Source of the DNA: Spongiibacter sp. IMCC21906
GTDB lineage: Bacteria > Pseudomonadota > Gammaproteobacteria > Pseudomonadales > Spongiibacteraceae
Direction: 5' to 3'
Length of the DNA: 64,000 bases
Assembly: GCF_001010805.1 (NCBI RefSeq)
Contig: NZ_CP011477.1
Coordinates: 1,007,001 to 1,071,000, forward strand
Within the stretch, counting starts at the first letter, position 1. The number at the start of each line of letters is the position of its first letter. A program made the translations under genes and the position numbers. Shown one piece after another: positions 8,498 through 17,190 of this stretch. Below the pieces are notes generated by a model, which was given only the letters and a program-made list of their open reading frames with translations, ran no database searches and was not told the origin of the DNA.

Positions 8498-8865
8498 GGC
8501 CGGCGATCGAGCGAGCGCGCTTTGCTCAAAATATCGGTTTTTACTGTGTGCTGAGGCTGGTCAGCTTTTGGGGGTCGTAGCGCAGTATCACGCCAGTCTT
8601 CGCGAAACAAACCTTCTCCGACTATGTTCTCTTCTGCGAAAAAATTGCCAAGTAAGCGCATCGATACAGATTGCAGCGGCGAGTGTCGAGGTTACAATGC
8701 GCTTTCGCGTAGATCAAGTTCAGGTTGGCGCGTCACCAAGGTTCTATTTATCCCATATCTACACTGTTACGTATTGGCGTAAAGTTACCTTGGATGGCGC
8801 TTGCTTTGCCGCTGATTGTAGCGTCATAAATGCTCCGTGGTTTTTGGCTTGATGTTGCAGGGTTG
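8498..8865. other. Degenerate intergenic stretch
   Basis: No convincing gene. Short open frames on both strands have no recognisable domain. The base composition shifts toward A+T near its right end, where the next glycosyltransferase begins. It may be the scar of the deletion or of lost rml or glycosyltransferase genes. Confidence 0.4.
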
Positions 8866-9852
8866 ATGTTCAATATGTTTGAAAAAGAAAATAAAGTTTC
8901 TATTTTAATAGCTGCTTATAATGCTGAAAAAACCATAGAACAATGCGTTCGTTCGGCAATGGCGCAAACCCATAAAAACATTGAAATCATTGTTGTGGAT
9001 GACGTATCTACGGACTCTACCCTGAAAATAGCTCAGGACTTGCAAAAATTTGATGCCCGCATAGTTGTGCATCAGCGAGAGCATAACGGCGGACCCGGGG
9101 CTGCACGTAACAGTGCTTTAGAGCTGTCCACGGGGTATTGGGTTACTGTGCTGGATTCGGATGACTGGTATTTTCCAAACAGAATAGAGTTTCTGTTTGG
9201 ACTGGCGAATAAAAATAAATCAGATTTGGTGTTCGATAATTTATTATGCATAAAAGATAATAAAATTGATTCAAAAAAAAATTCAGAGCCATTCATATCA
9301 AGTGAAAGTAGTGTGTTGGGCGAACTTACTTTGGAAATGTACGTAAAATCTTTTTCCCGATCTAAAACTTTGCCAAATTTGGGGTATCTCAAGCCGTTTA
9401 TTAAGCGATCGATTCTTGCCAGTAATAACATTCGCTACAATACGAGGCTAAATGTTGGTGAGGATTCTCTGCTTGTTATGGAGCTCTTTGCTGCTGGTGC
9501 CAAAAATGTAATTTTCGCTGATGAGTTACTATATTGTTATCGGCGCCATGATTCATCTATTTCAAAAAATATGTCCGCTCATGATCTTGAAATGCAGGTC
9601 AGAGAGTACGGGTCATTCTTGCGATCTCGACAGCATGTCCTATCTCGAGAGGTGGCTGATAGATTGCGACGACAAATTGAATACTACGTAGAAAGCAGCC
9701 GGAAGAGGCGGTCTTGGAACAGCTTGTTGGATAATGGTTTGCGCGTGTTTATTCTGGAAACAATAGAAAAGAAAGAAATGAGGAAGTATTTTTTTAGGAG
9801 CTTATTTAAGTATTTGAAGCTGATTAGTAAGTCCAAAAATAAAGCAGTGTAG
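8866..9852 (+). CDS. Glycosyltransferase, GT2 family
   Basis: A GT-A fold family 2 glycosyltransferase of about 328 residues. The N terminus has VSILIAAYNAEKTIEQCVRSA, then IIVVDDVSTDST, GGPGAARNSALE and the metal-binding VLDSDDWY (DxD-type, about residues 92-99), all classical. The downstream half carries GEDSLLVMELF and a YRRHDSSISKN segment common in this family. The start could be ATG 8866 or ATG 8875; the upstream ATG 8830 would add a hydrophobic non-conserved leader. Codon use is visibly more A+T-rich than in the upstream LPS operon, suggesting separate acquisition. Confidence 0.85.
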   Translation: MFNMFEKENKVSILIAAYNAEKTIEQCVRSAMAQTHKNIEIIVVDDVSTDSTLKIAQDLQKFDARIVVHQREHNGGPGAARNSALELSTGYWVTVLDSDDWYFPNRIEFLFGLANKNKSDLVFDNLLCIKDNKIDSKKNSEPFISSESSVLGELTLEMYVKSFSRSKTLPNLGYLKPFIKRSILASNNIRYNTRLNVGEDSLLVMELFAAGAKNVIFADELLYCYRRHDSSISKNMSAHDLEMQVREYGSFLRSRQHVLSREVADRLRRQIEYYVESSRKRRSWNSLLDNGLRVFILETIEKKEMRKYFFRSLFKYLKLISKSKNKAV

Positions 9853-10102
9853 AACGAAATTTTGCATAGAGAGTCGTAACCGATTTGGCCGGAATAGGTT
9901 TCCAAAGTGCGTTCCATTATTGGCTGCGTATTTTTTTACATGATTTGATCGGTTGAGCTATGTCTTTTATTGCGTGCGGAGATTTTCTTGAGGGTGTTCA
10001 GAACTCTGTGTCAGCCTAACGAGCTGAGGGTGTTTGGTCGGTAATCTTGATCTTTATTTTCCGGAATGTAACCATATTGAAAACGACTTGATAGAAATAA
10101 AT

Positions 10103-11176
10103 ATGATCTCCGCAAAACTCCGTGTTGCAGCCTGGCCTAAAGAACAGAATCGGACTAATAATCCTTATAACTATATTCTCTACAAATCTATGTCGGCTTC
10201 GACCGAGGTGTATGAATTTGATCGCCGCAGCATGCGGATTTCCAATGAGAATATTTTGCATGTGCACTGGCCGGATAAGCTCGTGGGGGATAGGAGGCGA
10301 TGGCGCATGATATGGCGTTGCTGGAAACTGCATCGCGCCATAAAAAAACTACATAAAAAGGGGGGGAAGGTTGTATGGACGGTGCACAACCTCAAGCCTC
10401 ATACCTTGCGTCATCCGGAGCTTGCTAATAAATTATTTGAAAAATTCATTGATCTTGTCGACGGCTTTATATTTCTATCGAGCGAGAGTCGGCAGCTGTT
10501 TTTCAGCGCGCACCGGGAGGCAGAAAAAAAGCCGCATGCTGTAACACCTCATTTACATTATGCTGAATACTATCGATTGCGTGTCGATCAGAATATTTCA
10601 CGTAACTCCATTGGCATCGCAGAAGGGCAGACTGTGCTGCTCATGTTCGGAAAGATTAGCGAGCACAAAGGGCTCAGGCATCTGATTGATGCCAAGCAGC
10701 GTTGCAAGCTAGATAATGTTCGCATCATTGTCGCCGGAGGCGCTGCTTCTGATTCGGTTACCAAGGCCGATCTGGGTGACGCACGAGCAGACCCTAGTTT
10801 CGTGGTTAGAGCAAGCCATGTGGAAACGGAGCAAGTTGCCGCTTACTTTGAAATGACGGACGGTGTAATTCTTCCCTATACCGCCATCTTAAATTCAGGC
10901 ACGGCAGTGCTTGCCTTGTCGCTTAATCGTCCTGTTATCGCTCCCGATATGGGCAGTTTCCGTAGTCTTAGCAATGAGTTCGGAAGTGACTGGGTTCATC
11001 TCTACGCTCCGCCGCTTGATGCAGAGAAGCTGTCCGCTGCCTGCCAGTGGCTGCAAAACAGGCAGGGAAAAGGCGCCCTTTGCCAAGCAGAAAGCCTTAA
11101 AAGCTGCGATCCTGCAGTGGTTGCAAAGCAAACTGAAGACTTTTACCGGTTGCTACTTAAGAATAGTGGTCATTGA
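10103..11176 (+). CDS. Glycosyltransferase, group 1-like
   Basis: A 357-residue GT-B type glycosyltransferase. Features include ILHVHWPDK and VVWTVHNLKPH in the N-terminal domain, LMFGKISEHKGLRHLIDA at the start of the donor domain, and DGVILPYTAILNSGTAVLALSLNRPVIAPD, which matches the C-terminal donor-binding block of GT4-like enzymes. The chosen start, ATG 10103, begins the conserved part; an upstream in-frame GTG at 10034 adds unconserved residues. It stands apart from the main operon and is followed by a hairpin that probably ends transcription. Confidence 0.75.
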   Translation: MISAKLRVAAWPKEQNRTNNPYNYILYKSMSASTEVYEFDRRSMRISNENILHVHWPDKLVGDRRRWRMIWRCWKLHRAIKKLHKKGGKVVWTVHNLKPHTLRHPELANKLFEKFIDLVDGFIFLSSESRQLFFSAHREAEKKPHAVTPHLHYAEYYRLRVDQNISRNSIGIAEGQTVLLMFGKISEHKGLRHLIDAKQRCKLDNVRIIVAGGAASDSVTKADLGDARADPSFVVRASHVETEQVAAYFEMTDGVILPYTAILNSGTAVLALSLNRPVIAPDMGSFRSLSNEFGSDWVHLYAPPLDAEKLSAACQWLQNRQGKGALCQAESLKSCDPAVVAKQTEDFYRLLLKNSGH

Positions 11177-11190
11177 GACGCCTCTAGGTA

Positions 11191-11221
11191 AGGCACTCTT
11201 CACTTGGGTGATGTAGTGCCT
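11191..11221. terminator. Hairpin between convergent genes
   Basis: AGGCACT at 11191-11197 pairs with AGTGCCT at 11215-11221, with a second short pairing (TTCAC/GGTGA) inside. It lies between the glycosyltransferase (plus) and pta (minus), so it may act in both directions; the T-run is weak. Confidence 0.5.
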
Positions 11222-11253
11222 GCTTCCCTTTCCCTTTGGCGTTTCTTCGGTGT

Positions 11254-12162
11254 TTAGGCCAACACCCCCGCAATCACCACCACATCCACAATATCTTCGG
11301 CACTACAGCCCCGTGACAAGTCCATCCACGGCTTGGCCAGCCCTTGCAGCAGTGGCCCTAATGCCTTGGCGCCGCCAATCCGCTGGGTGATTTTGTAGCC
11401 GATATTGCCGGAATCCAGGTCGGGGAAAATAAACACATTAGCGTGGCCTGCCACCGCCGAGCCGGGGGCCTTTTTCTCGCCGATGGCGGGCACAAAGGCG
11501 GCATCAAATTGCAGTTCGCCGTAGATGGCCAGCTCTGGCGCGGCCTGCTTGGCCAGCTCTAATGCCGCACGGACTTTGTCGACTCGGGGGTGTTCGGCGC
11601 TGCCTTTGGTGGAAAAGCTCAACATGGCAACTTTGGCTTCTTCGCTGGTAAGCCGCTGGTGGCTTGCAGCGCTGACAATGGCGATCTCTGCAAGGGCGGC
11701 GCTGTCGGGATCGGGGATGACGCCGCAGTCGCCGTAGGTGAGCACTCTGCCGTCGGTGAGCTCCATCAGGAAGAAGCTGGACACTTGTTTTGCCCCGGGG
11801 ACGAGGCCGAGACCTTGAATGCCGGCGACGCCGCCGGCGGCAAAACCGAGTTTGATCAGTACCGCCGCTAGCAGGACGGGGTTTCTTAGTTGTTCGGTGG
11901 CTTTCTCGGTGGTCATGCCCTTGGCCGCCCGTGCTTTGGTGAAGGCGGCGATGGCTTTGGCCGTCCATTCTTCAGCGTCGCTGCGCCGGCTGAAGACCTC
12001 GACGCCTGCGGGCGCTTCCTGGCCTTCAGGCAGCTCGATCAGTATCGGCTGGGCTAGAGCGCTGGCGGCGGCGATGACACGCTCGTCGTAGTGCTCGGGC
12101 AAAAGGATGCGGCGGGGCTGGTTGCTGGCGCTTTGGCGCAGGGTGTCGAGGATGCTGGTCAT
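11254..12162 (-). CDS. pta: Phosphate acetyl/butyryltransferase (Pta family)
   Basis: A 302-residue single-domain PTA_PTB enzyme, interconverting acetyl-CoA and acetyl phosphate. The protein starts [12 protein letters not shown], followed by [62 protein letters not shown], and a C-terminal [21 protein letters not shown] with [25 protein letters not shown], all family hallmarks. The middle of the N-terminal half is slightly shorter than usual. The same frame stays open upstream to 13179, but that extension is antisense to a P450 and a ferredoxin and has no homology, so ATG 12162 is the start. No ackA is adjacent. Confidence 0.88.
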   Translation of the reverse strand: MTSILDTLRQSASNQPRRILLPEHYDERVIAAASALAQPILIELPEGQEAPAGVEVFSRRSDAEEWTAKAIAAFTKARAAKGMTTEKATEQLRNPVLLAAVLIKLGFAAGGVAGIQGLGLVPGAKQVSSFFLMELTDGRVLTYGDCGVIPDPDSAALAEIAIVSAASHQRLTSEEAKVAMLSFSTKGSAEHPRVDKVRAALELAKQAAPELAIYGELQFDAAFVPAIGEKKAPGSAVAGHANVFIFPDLDSGNIGYKITQRIGGAKALGPLLQGLAKPWMDLSRGCSAEDIVDVVVIAGVLA

Positions 12163-12219
12163 GCTGTGATGTCTCTCGGGTTGTCGTGCGGAGATGGTGG
12201 GGGATTCAGCAGTCTCTTC

Positions 12220-12258
12220 CCCTCTCACCCCAGCTCTCTCTCCGCTGGGGAGAGAGGG
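12220..12258. repeat. REP-like palindrome
   Basis: Arms CCCTCTCaCCCCAGC (12220-12234) and GCTGGGGaGAGAGGG (12244-12258) are complementary apart from one central A-A mismatch, with a nine-base pyrimidine loop. This looks like a dispersed intergenic palindrome. It sits exactly between the pta start and the truncated P450, close to the breakpoint. Confidence 0.65.
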
Positions 12259-12291
12259 CAAAGGTGCTGTACTTTGTTGGGAATAAAAATT

Positions 12292-12990
12292 GTTACCACT
12301 CGCCCAGGTTTTGGTTTGGTGGACAGCTGGGAACAACGCACTAATGAGCTGATGGAGTGCCTGGCCTATTTTCAGGAGCTGTATAACGAGCGCAAGAAGC
12401 TGCCGCCTAAAACGGATCTGATTTCTATGTTGGCCCACTCCCCAGAAATGGGTGAGCTCAGCGGCACGGACTTTATCGGGATTCTGGTGCTGTTGCTGGT
12501 GGGTGGCAACGATACCACCCGCAATTCCATGTCGGGCAGTATTCTGGCGGCCCATCTGCACCCGCAAGAAATCGACAAAGTGAAGGCTAACCGGGCGCTG
12601 ATCAGCAGTATGGTGCCGGAGATTGTGCGCTGGCAGACCCCTATTGCCCATATGCGTCGCACCGCTATCGAGGACGTGGAGTTTCGCGGTCAGCTGATTC
12701 GTAAAGGTGACAAGGTCGCCATGTGGTATCTGTCGGGCAACCGGGATGAGGAAGTGATTGACCGGCCGATGGATTTTATTGTTGACCGTCCCCGGGCCCG
12801 CCACCACCTGTCCTTTGGTTTTGGCATTCATCGCTGTTTGGGCAACCGTCTGGCGGAAATGCAACTGCGTATTCTGTGGGAAGAATTCCTCAATCGTTTC
12901 TCGGGTGTTGACGTAGTGGGTGATGTCAAGCGTGTGCCTTCCAACCTTGTGCACGGTTACGACGAGTTGCCTGTACAGTTGCGCCGCTGA
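12292..12990 (+). pseudogene. 5'-truncated CYP153-type cytochrome P450
   Basis: About 232 residues corresponding to the C-terminal half of a CYP153 alkane/fatty-acid terminal hydroxylase. Present are the [21 protein letters not shown] segment, the I-helix GGNDTTRN, the K-helix EIVRW region, [11 protein letters not shown], and the heme-binding [10 protein letters not shown] with the axial Cys. CYP153 proteins are usually about 420-470 residues, so the N-terminal half is missing. Upstream in-frame sequence is antisense to pta and unrelated. No good ribosome site precedes the fragment. The cognate ferredoxin and a GMC dehydrogenase follow intact. A productive P450 cannot form from this remnant. 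Confidence 0.85.
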
Positions 12991-13029
12991 TCGGCCGTTT
13001 TTTTCACTATTTGTTTGGAGTTTTTTGTT

Positions 13030-13353
13030 ATGCCAAAAGTAACTTACATTACGGCCATTGGTGAGGCGCGGGACGTTGACGTGCCGGTAGGTACCTCCTG
13101 TATGGAAGGGGCGGTGCAAAACCTCGTGCCGGGTATTGACGGTGACTGCGGTGGTGCTGCGGCCTGCGGTACCTGCCATGTTTATGTGGATCAGGAGTGG
13201 GCGGAAAAGGCTGGTCGCCCCGAGGACGATCTTGAAGTGCAGATGCTGGAGTTGACCGATGATGTGTCACCGACCAGTCGTCTGGCCTGTCAGATCGTGG
13301 TGACCGAAGAACTGGATGGACTGATCCTGAGAATGCCAGAAGGGCAGCATTAA
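13030..13353 (+). CDS. [2Fe-2S] ferredoxin (P450-type)
   Basis: A 107-residue adrenodoxin/putidaredoxin-type ferredoxin. The cluster ligands follow the CX5CX2C spacing in DCGGAAACGTC (about residues 38-48) with the fourth Cys in RLACQIVV (about residue 87). It would deliver electrons to the CYP153 partner encoded just upstream, which is truncated here, so the ferredoxin is probably orphaned unless it serves another oxygenase. Start ATG 13030 is chosen because GGAG sits nine bases upstream; an alternative codon at 13015 precedes that site. No ferredoxin reductase gene is in the window. Confidence 0.92.
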   Translation: MPKVTYITAIGEARDVDVPVGTSCMEGAVQNLVPGIDGDCGGAAACGTCHVYVDQEWAEKAGRPEDDLEVQMLELTDDVSPTSRLACQIVVTEELDGLILRMPEGQH

Positions 13354-13355
13354 AC

Positions 13356-14963
13356 ATGGCGACCAGCGCGGATTACATCATCGTCGGCGGCGGCTCAGCA
13401 GGCTGTGTGTTGGCCAATCGTCTCAGCGCCGACCCGGCAGTGAAGGTTGTTTTGCTGGAGGTCGGGCCCGCTGACAAAAATTTATTATACCGTATGCCCG
13501 CCGGGTTTTTCCCGCTGATGCAGGCTGGCAAGGGTAACTGGAATTTTGAAACCGTACCCCAAACCGCGATGGGTGACCGACGGCTGTATTTTCCCCGGGG
13601 CAAGGTCCTGGGGGGCAGCAGTGCCATCAACGGCATGGTGGTATCCCGGGGCAATGCCGGTGACTATGATCGCTGGGCTGCCAAGGGCAACGCCGGTTGG
13701 TCCTGGCAGGAGGTCTTGCCGTATTTTAAAAAGCTCGAAGCCGATCCGGCAGGCGACCCCGCCGTTCGTGGCCGCAGTGGCCCCATCGGTGTCAGCCGGG
13801 TACCTCTTGAGTCGATGAACCCTACCTCGAAGGCCTGGCTGGAGGGCGGCCAGCAAGCCGGTCACCCCTTCAACCCGGATATGAACGCGGGCGACCCCCT
13901 GGGCATGGCCCAAATGCAGGGCAATTACGCTGACGGTATTCGCCACAGCGCCTCGGCCCGCTATCTGGACCCCGTGCGCCCCCGACCCAATTTGCAGATT
14001 ATCACCGAAGCCCTGGCCAGCAAGGTGATGATTGAGCAGGGCAGGGCCACCGGCGTTGAGTACCTGCACAAGGGGAAGCGACGGGAAATTCACGCCCAGC
14101 GGGAGGTGCTGCTGGCAGGCGGCGTGGTCAACTCGCCCCAGTTGTTGATGCTGTCCGGGATAGGTGATGCCGACGAGCTTGCAGCCCACGGCATTACCCT
14201 GCGCCAGGCCCTCCCAGGGGTGGGGAAAAACCTGCAGGATCACCTGGCCGTGGCGGTGAAGCAGCGTATTACCCAGCCCCATTCCATGCTCAAAGATTTG
14301 AAGTGGTATCGCATGGCCTGGACCGGCCTGCAATATCTTGTTGGCAAGTCTGGCCCCGCTGCGGTGAGTGCTCTGGAGGCCTGGGCGCATTTGAAAACCC
14401 GCCCCGACCTCGACTACCCCGACCTGCAAATTTATTCGGTGCCACTCATGCATAACGACCATGGCCGGGACATTATCCAGGAGGAGGGCTGCATGGCCGT
14501 GATGAACGGTTCCCGGCCCCGCAGTAGCGGCACCGTCAAGCTGGCCTCTGCCAACCCGGCTGAGGCGCCGCTGATTGACCCCCAATATCTCACCGACCCC
14601 GACGATCTGCGGGTACTGCGGGACGGCATTCGGATGGTGCGGGAAATTTTTGCCCAGGCCGCCTATGATGACTTTCGTGGGGACGAATATGCGCCGGGGG
14701 CGGCGGTGCAGAGTGACGCTGAACTGGATACGTATATTCGTGAAAACGCCAATACCCTCTATCATCCGGTGGGCACCTGCAAAATGGGCGTGGATGAGAT
14801 GGCGGTGGTCGACCCCCAGCTCAAGGTTCGGGGCATCGACGGCCTGCGGGTGGTGGATGCCTCTATCATGCCCGATGTGGTCAGCGGCAATACCAACTTC
14901 CCCGCCATGATGATTGGGGAAAAAGCCGCCGACATGATCTTACAGTCGGCGGGAAACCGGTAA
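13356..14963 (+). CDS. GMC-family FAD alcohol dehydrogenase (AlkJ-like)
   Basis: A 535-residue glucose-methanol-choline oxidoreductase that oxidises alcohols to aldehydes with FAD. Visible are the ADP-binding IIVGGGSAGCVLANRLS at the N terminus, GMC signature 1 in GKVLGGSSAINGM (about residues 83-95), signature 2 in GGVVNSPQLLMLSGIG (about residues 254-269), and the catalytic C-terminal HPVGTCKMG (about residue 470) and SGNTNFPAMM. It starts two bases after the ferredoxin stop. In alkane degraders such an enzyme takes the product of the CYP153 hydroxylase to the aldehyde; that assignment comes from context. Confidence 0.9.
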   Translation: MATSADYIIVGGGSAGCVLANRLSADPAVKVVLLEVGPADKNLLYRMPAGFFPLMQAGKGNWNFETVPQTAMGDRRLYFPRGKVLGGSSAINGMVVSRGNAGDYDRWAAKGNAGWSWQEVLPYFKKLEADPAGDPAVRGRSGPIGVSRVPLESMNPTSKAWLEGGQQAGHPFNPDMNAGDPLGMAQMQGNYADGIRHSASARYLDPVRPRPNLQIITEALASKVMIEQGRATGVEYLHKGKRREIHAQREVLLAGGVVNSPQLLMLSGIGDADELAAHGITLRQALPGVGKNLQDHLAVAVKQRITQPHSMLKDLKWYRMAWTGLQYLVGKSGPAAVSALEAWAHLKTRPDLDYPDLQIYSVPLMHNDHGRDIIQEEGCMAVMNGSRPRSSGTVKLASANPAEAPLIDPQYLTDPDDLRVLRDGIRMVREIFAQAAYDDFRGDEYAPGAAVQSDAELDTYIRENANTLYHPVGTCKMGVDEMAVVDPQLKVRGIDGLRVVDASIMPDVVSGNTNFPAMMIGEKAADMILQSAGNR

Positions 14964-14978
14964 GCAAGGGGGCAGACA

Positions 14979-15272
14979 ATGCAAGACATGGGTGTCCAGG
15001 GTGAATCCTGCCCGTTTAGCTTCAACTTTGACCCAAACACTTTCAGGGTGGGCGACGTGGTGAGCTACCGGGTTCCAGATCGCTTCGACGACTTTCCCTT
15101 TGTGGGGATTTTAAAGGAAGTCCACCCGGATCATGTGGTGATTTCCCCTAACGATCCCACTGCGCCGGATATCTGTTATCGGGCATCCCGGGAGAGCCGA
15201 CCGGTGGTAGCCGCCGGTGATATTTTCAGCCGGAAGGGCGAGATTAGTGCAATTACTGAGCAGCACCGTTGA
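14979..15272 (+). CDS. Small protein of unknown function
   Basis: A 97-residue protein not recognised. It has a good ribosome site (AAGGGGG, 14966-14972) six bases before ATG 14979 and follows the GMC gene by 15 bases, so it looks like the last gene of the alkane cassette. The centre (FRVGDVVSYRVPDRFDDFPF followed by VGILKEVHPDHVVIS) has the alternating pattern of a small beta-barrel such as an SH3-like or KOW-like fold. No signal peptide or membrane segment. Confidence 0.6.
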   Translation: MQDMGVQGESCPFSFNFDPNTFRVGDVVSYRVPDRFDDFPFVGILKEVHPDHVVISPNDPTAPDICYRASRESRPVVAAGDIFSRKGEISAITEQHR

Positions 15273-15458
15273 TCCAGTATTGAGTAAGAACGATCGGGAC
15301 GACGTTTGTCGTTTACAAAGACTAAACAGCTTTAGGCTAAGTGCATACCCAGGTGGCGTGAATGCCAGCGGTGGGCATACCTACAAAACGAATGACGAGT
15401 ATCACTGCCATCGTGATGTGTTCGGTTTTGTTGACCAGAACAAGCTTCTTCAGGAGTC

Positions 15459-15487
15459 CCTCTGAAAATTACCGAATTAATCAGAGG
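15459..15487. repeat. Inverted repeat, possible insertion-sequence end relic
   Basis: CCTCTGA (15459-15465) and TCAGAGG (15481-15487) flank an A+T-rich spacer. On the minus strand the sequence GGGCACCTCTGATTAATTC resembles terminal sequences of some IS5-family elements, from memory only. No transposase is present; the neighbouring 15273-15450 stretch has no recognisable gene. Confidence 0.25.
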
Positions 15488-15554
15488 TGCCCTAAGGAAT
15501 GTTTTAGATAACAGGAAAAAATTGAGGGTCGATGTTTATCCACTTTTTTAAAAG

Positions 15555-15875
15555 TTAATATTGAGCTTCAGGTACATAGACAATTAAGCCATCCATGTCA
15601 TCCGTGATTGTGATTTGGCAACTTAATCGACTGTTTTCTTTAGGTTCTAAAGTGCACTCAAGCATTTCTTGCTCAATTTCATCAGGCTTGCCAGTTTTAC
15701 TGAGCCAGTTTTCGTCGATATAGCAATGACAGGTAGCGCAGCTGCATGAACCACCGCATTCGCCGAGGATTTCATCGATACCATTGTCAAGCGAGGCCTG
15801 CATAAGATTGCTACCGGTTTCGGCATTGACTTCGCGGATTTCGTTATTAGTGTTTATGAATTTTATTAATGGCAT
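15555..15875 (-). CDS. [2Fe-2S] ferredoxin for the Rieske oxygenase
   Basis: A 106-residue plant/vertebrate-type [2Fe-2S] ferredoxin. Cluster ligands are in ECGGSCSCATC (CX5CX2C, about residues 40-50) and RLSCQITI (about residue 86). It lies 52 bases downstream of the Rieske oxygenase gene on the same strand and probably carries electrons to it. It differs clearly in sequence from the P450 ferredoxin at 13030. No cognate reductase is nearby. Confidence 0.92.
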   Translation of the reverse strand: MPLIKFINTNNEIREVNAETGSNLMQASLDNGIDEILGECGGSCSCATCHCYIDENWLSKTGKPDEIEQEMLECTLEPKENSRLSCQITITDDMDGLIVYVPEAQY

Positions 15876-15927
15876 GAAATGGCGCGCCCGTTTTCTAATC
15901 GTTAAATATTAAACAGTTTGTGTACAT

Positions 15928-16926
15928 TCACTCTGCAGGAGGTAAGTCGTAAAAACCTGCTTGCCACTTTCTGAGCATGGTAAAGGCTTTAACGTCTTGT
16001 TTGGCAAGCATTGGGCGGGCGACATATTTTTGATTACGCCAAACCAGTAAGTCTTCGTCTACCGTTGTAAGAATTTCGTTTTTAATCCGCTCTTGAATAG
16101 CTGCGGGCATGTCGCCTTCGTCGCCGTCTTTGCGTTCCCACCATATAGTGTTGAAAAGCTCCGAAGTTTCATCATCAATTGGGGTGGCAGAGAAAAGAAC
16201 GCGGTAGTTGTAGGCGCCTTTAAAGACGTTAAAAGAGCAGCCGACACCAGTGGTGCGGGTATCGAAGGTCATTTCAACCTTGTTGGTGCGTACCGATTTA
16301 AAGCCGAACAGCGTACGAAATACTGAGTTGTCGTCACGGATGTCCATCTCTAAAAGCATCGGATCCAGTGGTGAGTCGTGCACATAGCGAAAATGCATGG
16401 AATCAACGCTGTTCTCAAAGGTAATTTGTGGGTGAACTGGTTCATTGGGCCAGCGCCGAGTTCCGTGGGGAAATATTGGGTAAAATTCTGATTCGTCACG
16501 GTCAGAAAATTCACGGAAACTATCAAACATATGGGGCAAGCCCCAACGGGGGGCCGAGTCGGTGGGATCGTGCCACATGAATATACAGCCGTGTTGTTCG
16601 GTGACGTGCCACGTTTTTATGCGCTTGTTAATAGTGTTTTCTTGATAGGGGATTTCAACATTTTTGCCTTCGCCGCTCCAAACCCAGCCGTGATAGGGGC
16701 AGGTGACGCAATTGCCTTTAACCTTTCCGCCATGACCAAGGTGGGCCCCCATGTGGTGACAATGGGCATTCATGAGTCGCAAAACGCCGTCTTCGCCACG
16801 AAAAGCAACGAGGTCTTCTCCAAAGTAACGCAGCGCCTTAACCTCGCCTGTAGGAATTTCATCACTCCAGCCAATTTGGAACCAGCCAACCGGCTTCATT
16901 GAAAAGGGCAATTCTTTCAGATTCAT
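15928..16926 (-). CDS. Rieske non-heme iron oxygenase (terminal oxygenase)
   Basis: A 332-residue ring-hydroxylating oxygenase alpha subunit of the class that includes 3-ketosteroid 9alpha-hydroxylase KshA and VanA/DdmC-type monooxygenases. The Rieske cluster ligands are in AHCHHMGAHLGHGG and CVTCPYHGWVW (about residues 55-85). The mononuclear iron site is in ENSVDSMHFRYVHDS (about residues 171-185), which has the Asp and two His. It is shorter than typical KshA (about 380). It is co-oriented with the ferredoxin and has the island operator 53 bases upstream. Likely hydroxylates a cyclic or polycyclic intermediate; substrate unknown. Confidence 0.88.
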   Translation of the reverse strand: MNLKELPFSMKPVGWFQIGWSDEIPTGEVKALRYFGEDLVAFRGEDGVLRLMNAHCHHMGAHLGHGGKVKGNCVTCPYHGWVWSGEGKNVEIPYQENTINKRIKTWHVTEQHGCIFMWHDPTDSAPRWGLPHMFDSFREFSDRDESEFYPIFPHGTRRWPNEPVHPQITFENSVDSMHFRYVHDSPLDPMLLEMDIRDDNSVFRTLFGFKSVRTNKVEMTFDTRTTGVGCSFNVFKGAYNYRVLFSATPIDDETSELFNTIWWERKDGDEGDMPAAIQERIKNEILTTVDEDLLVWRNQKYVARPMLAKQDVKAFTMLRKWQAGFYDLPPAE

Positions 16927-16978
16927 GGGGGCTCCGGGTCGTGTTCGCTTGTATCGAAAGCTATTAATATTTGTTGAT

Positions 16979-16997
16979 AACTAATATACCATCAGTT
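16979..16997. promoter_or_regulatory. Island operator, site A
   Basis: AACTAAT-ATACC-ATCAGTT, a 7-5-7 dyad, between the Rieske operon (start 53 bases away) and the divergent TetR gene. It fits the shared consensus AACTnAy-N5-rTnAGTT found at ten promoters in the island. Confidence 0.65.
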
Positions 16998-17190
16998 ATT
17001 TTTATGGGCAAGTTATCTGCTTGCATGAATTCTTCTGGTTAGTGGTCTATGGGCATATTTTTGCCTATAAATGGCATTTAGTGGTGCTTACCGGTTGGTG
17101 TGTCACTATATTTTGGCTGAATTCAGAGTTTTATGTGAAAATAAGGTAATATTTAAATTTCGGATAGTTTGTTTTTAAGGTATTGAACGC

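Noticed and set aside
8404-8661. 85-residue minus-strand open frame after the rml chimera
   Set aside because: Low-complexity Ser/Thr-rich end and no family match; probably chance.
12091-12990. ATG 12091 as the start of a 299-residue P450
   Set aside because: The first ~65 residues are antisense to pta and the palindrome and do not resemble any P450 N terminus, so it was treated as a truncated gene.
11254-13179. A 641-residue minus-strand open frame covering pta and more
   Set aside because: Only the last 302 residues are Pta. The extension is antisense to the P450 fragment and ferredoxin and has no domain, so the start was set at 12162.
15217-15465. 82-residue plus-strand open frame
   Set aside because: It overlaps the end of the 14979 gene in another frame and has no ribosome site or recognisable domain.
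15928-16926. Naming the Rieske oxygenase kshA
   Set aside because: It is shorter than KshA and no other steroid-ring genes are in the window; sequence by eye cannot settle the substrate.
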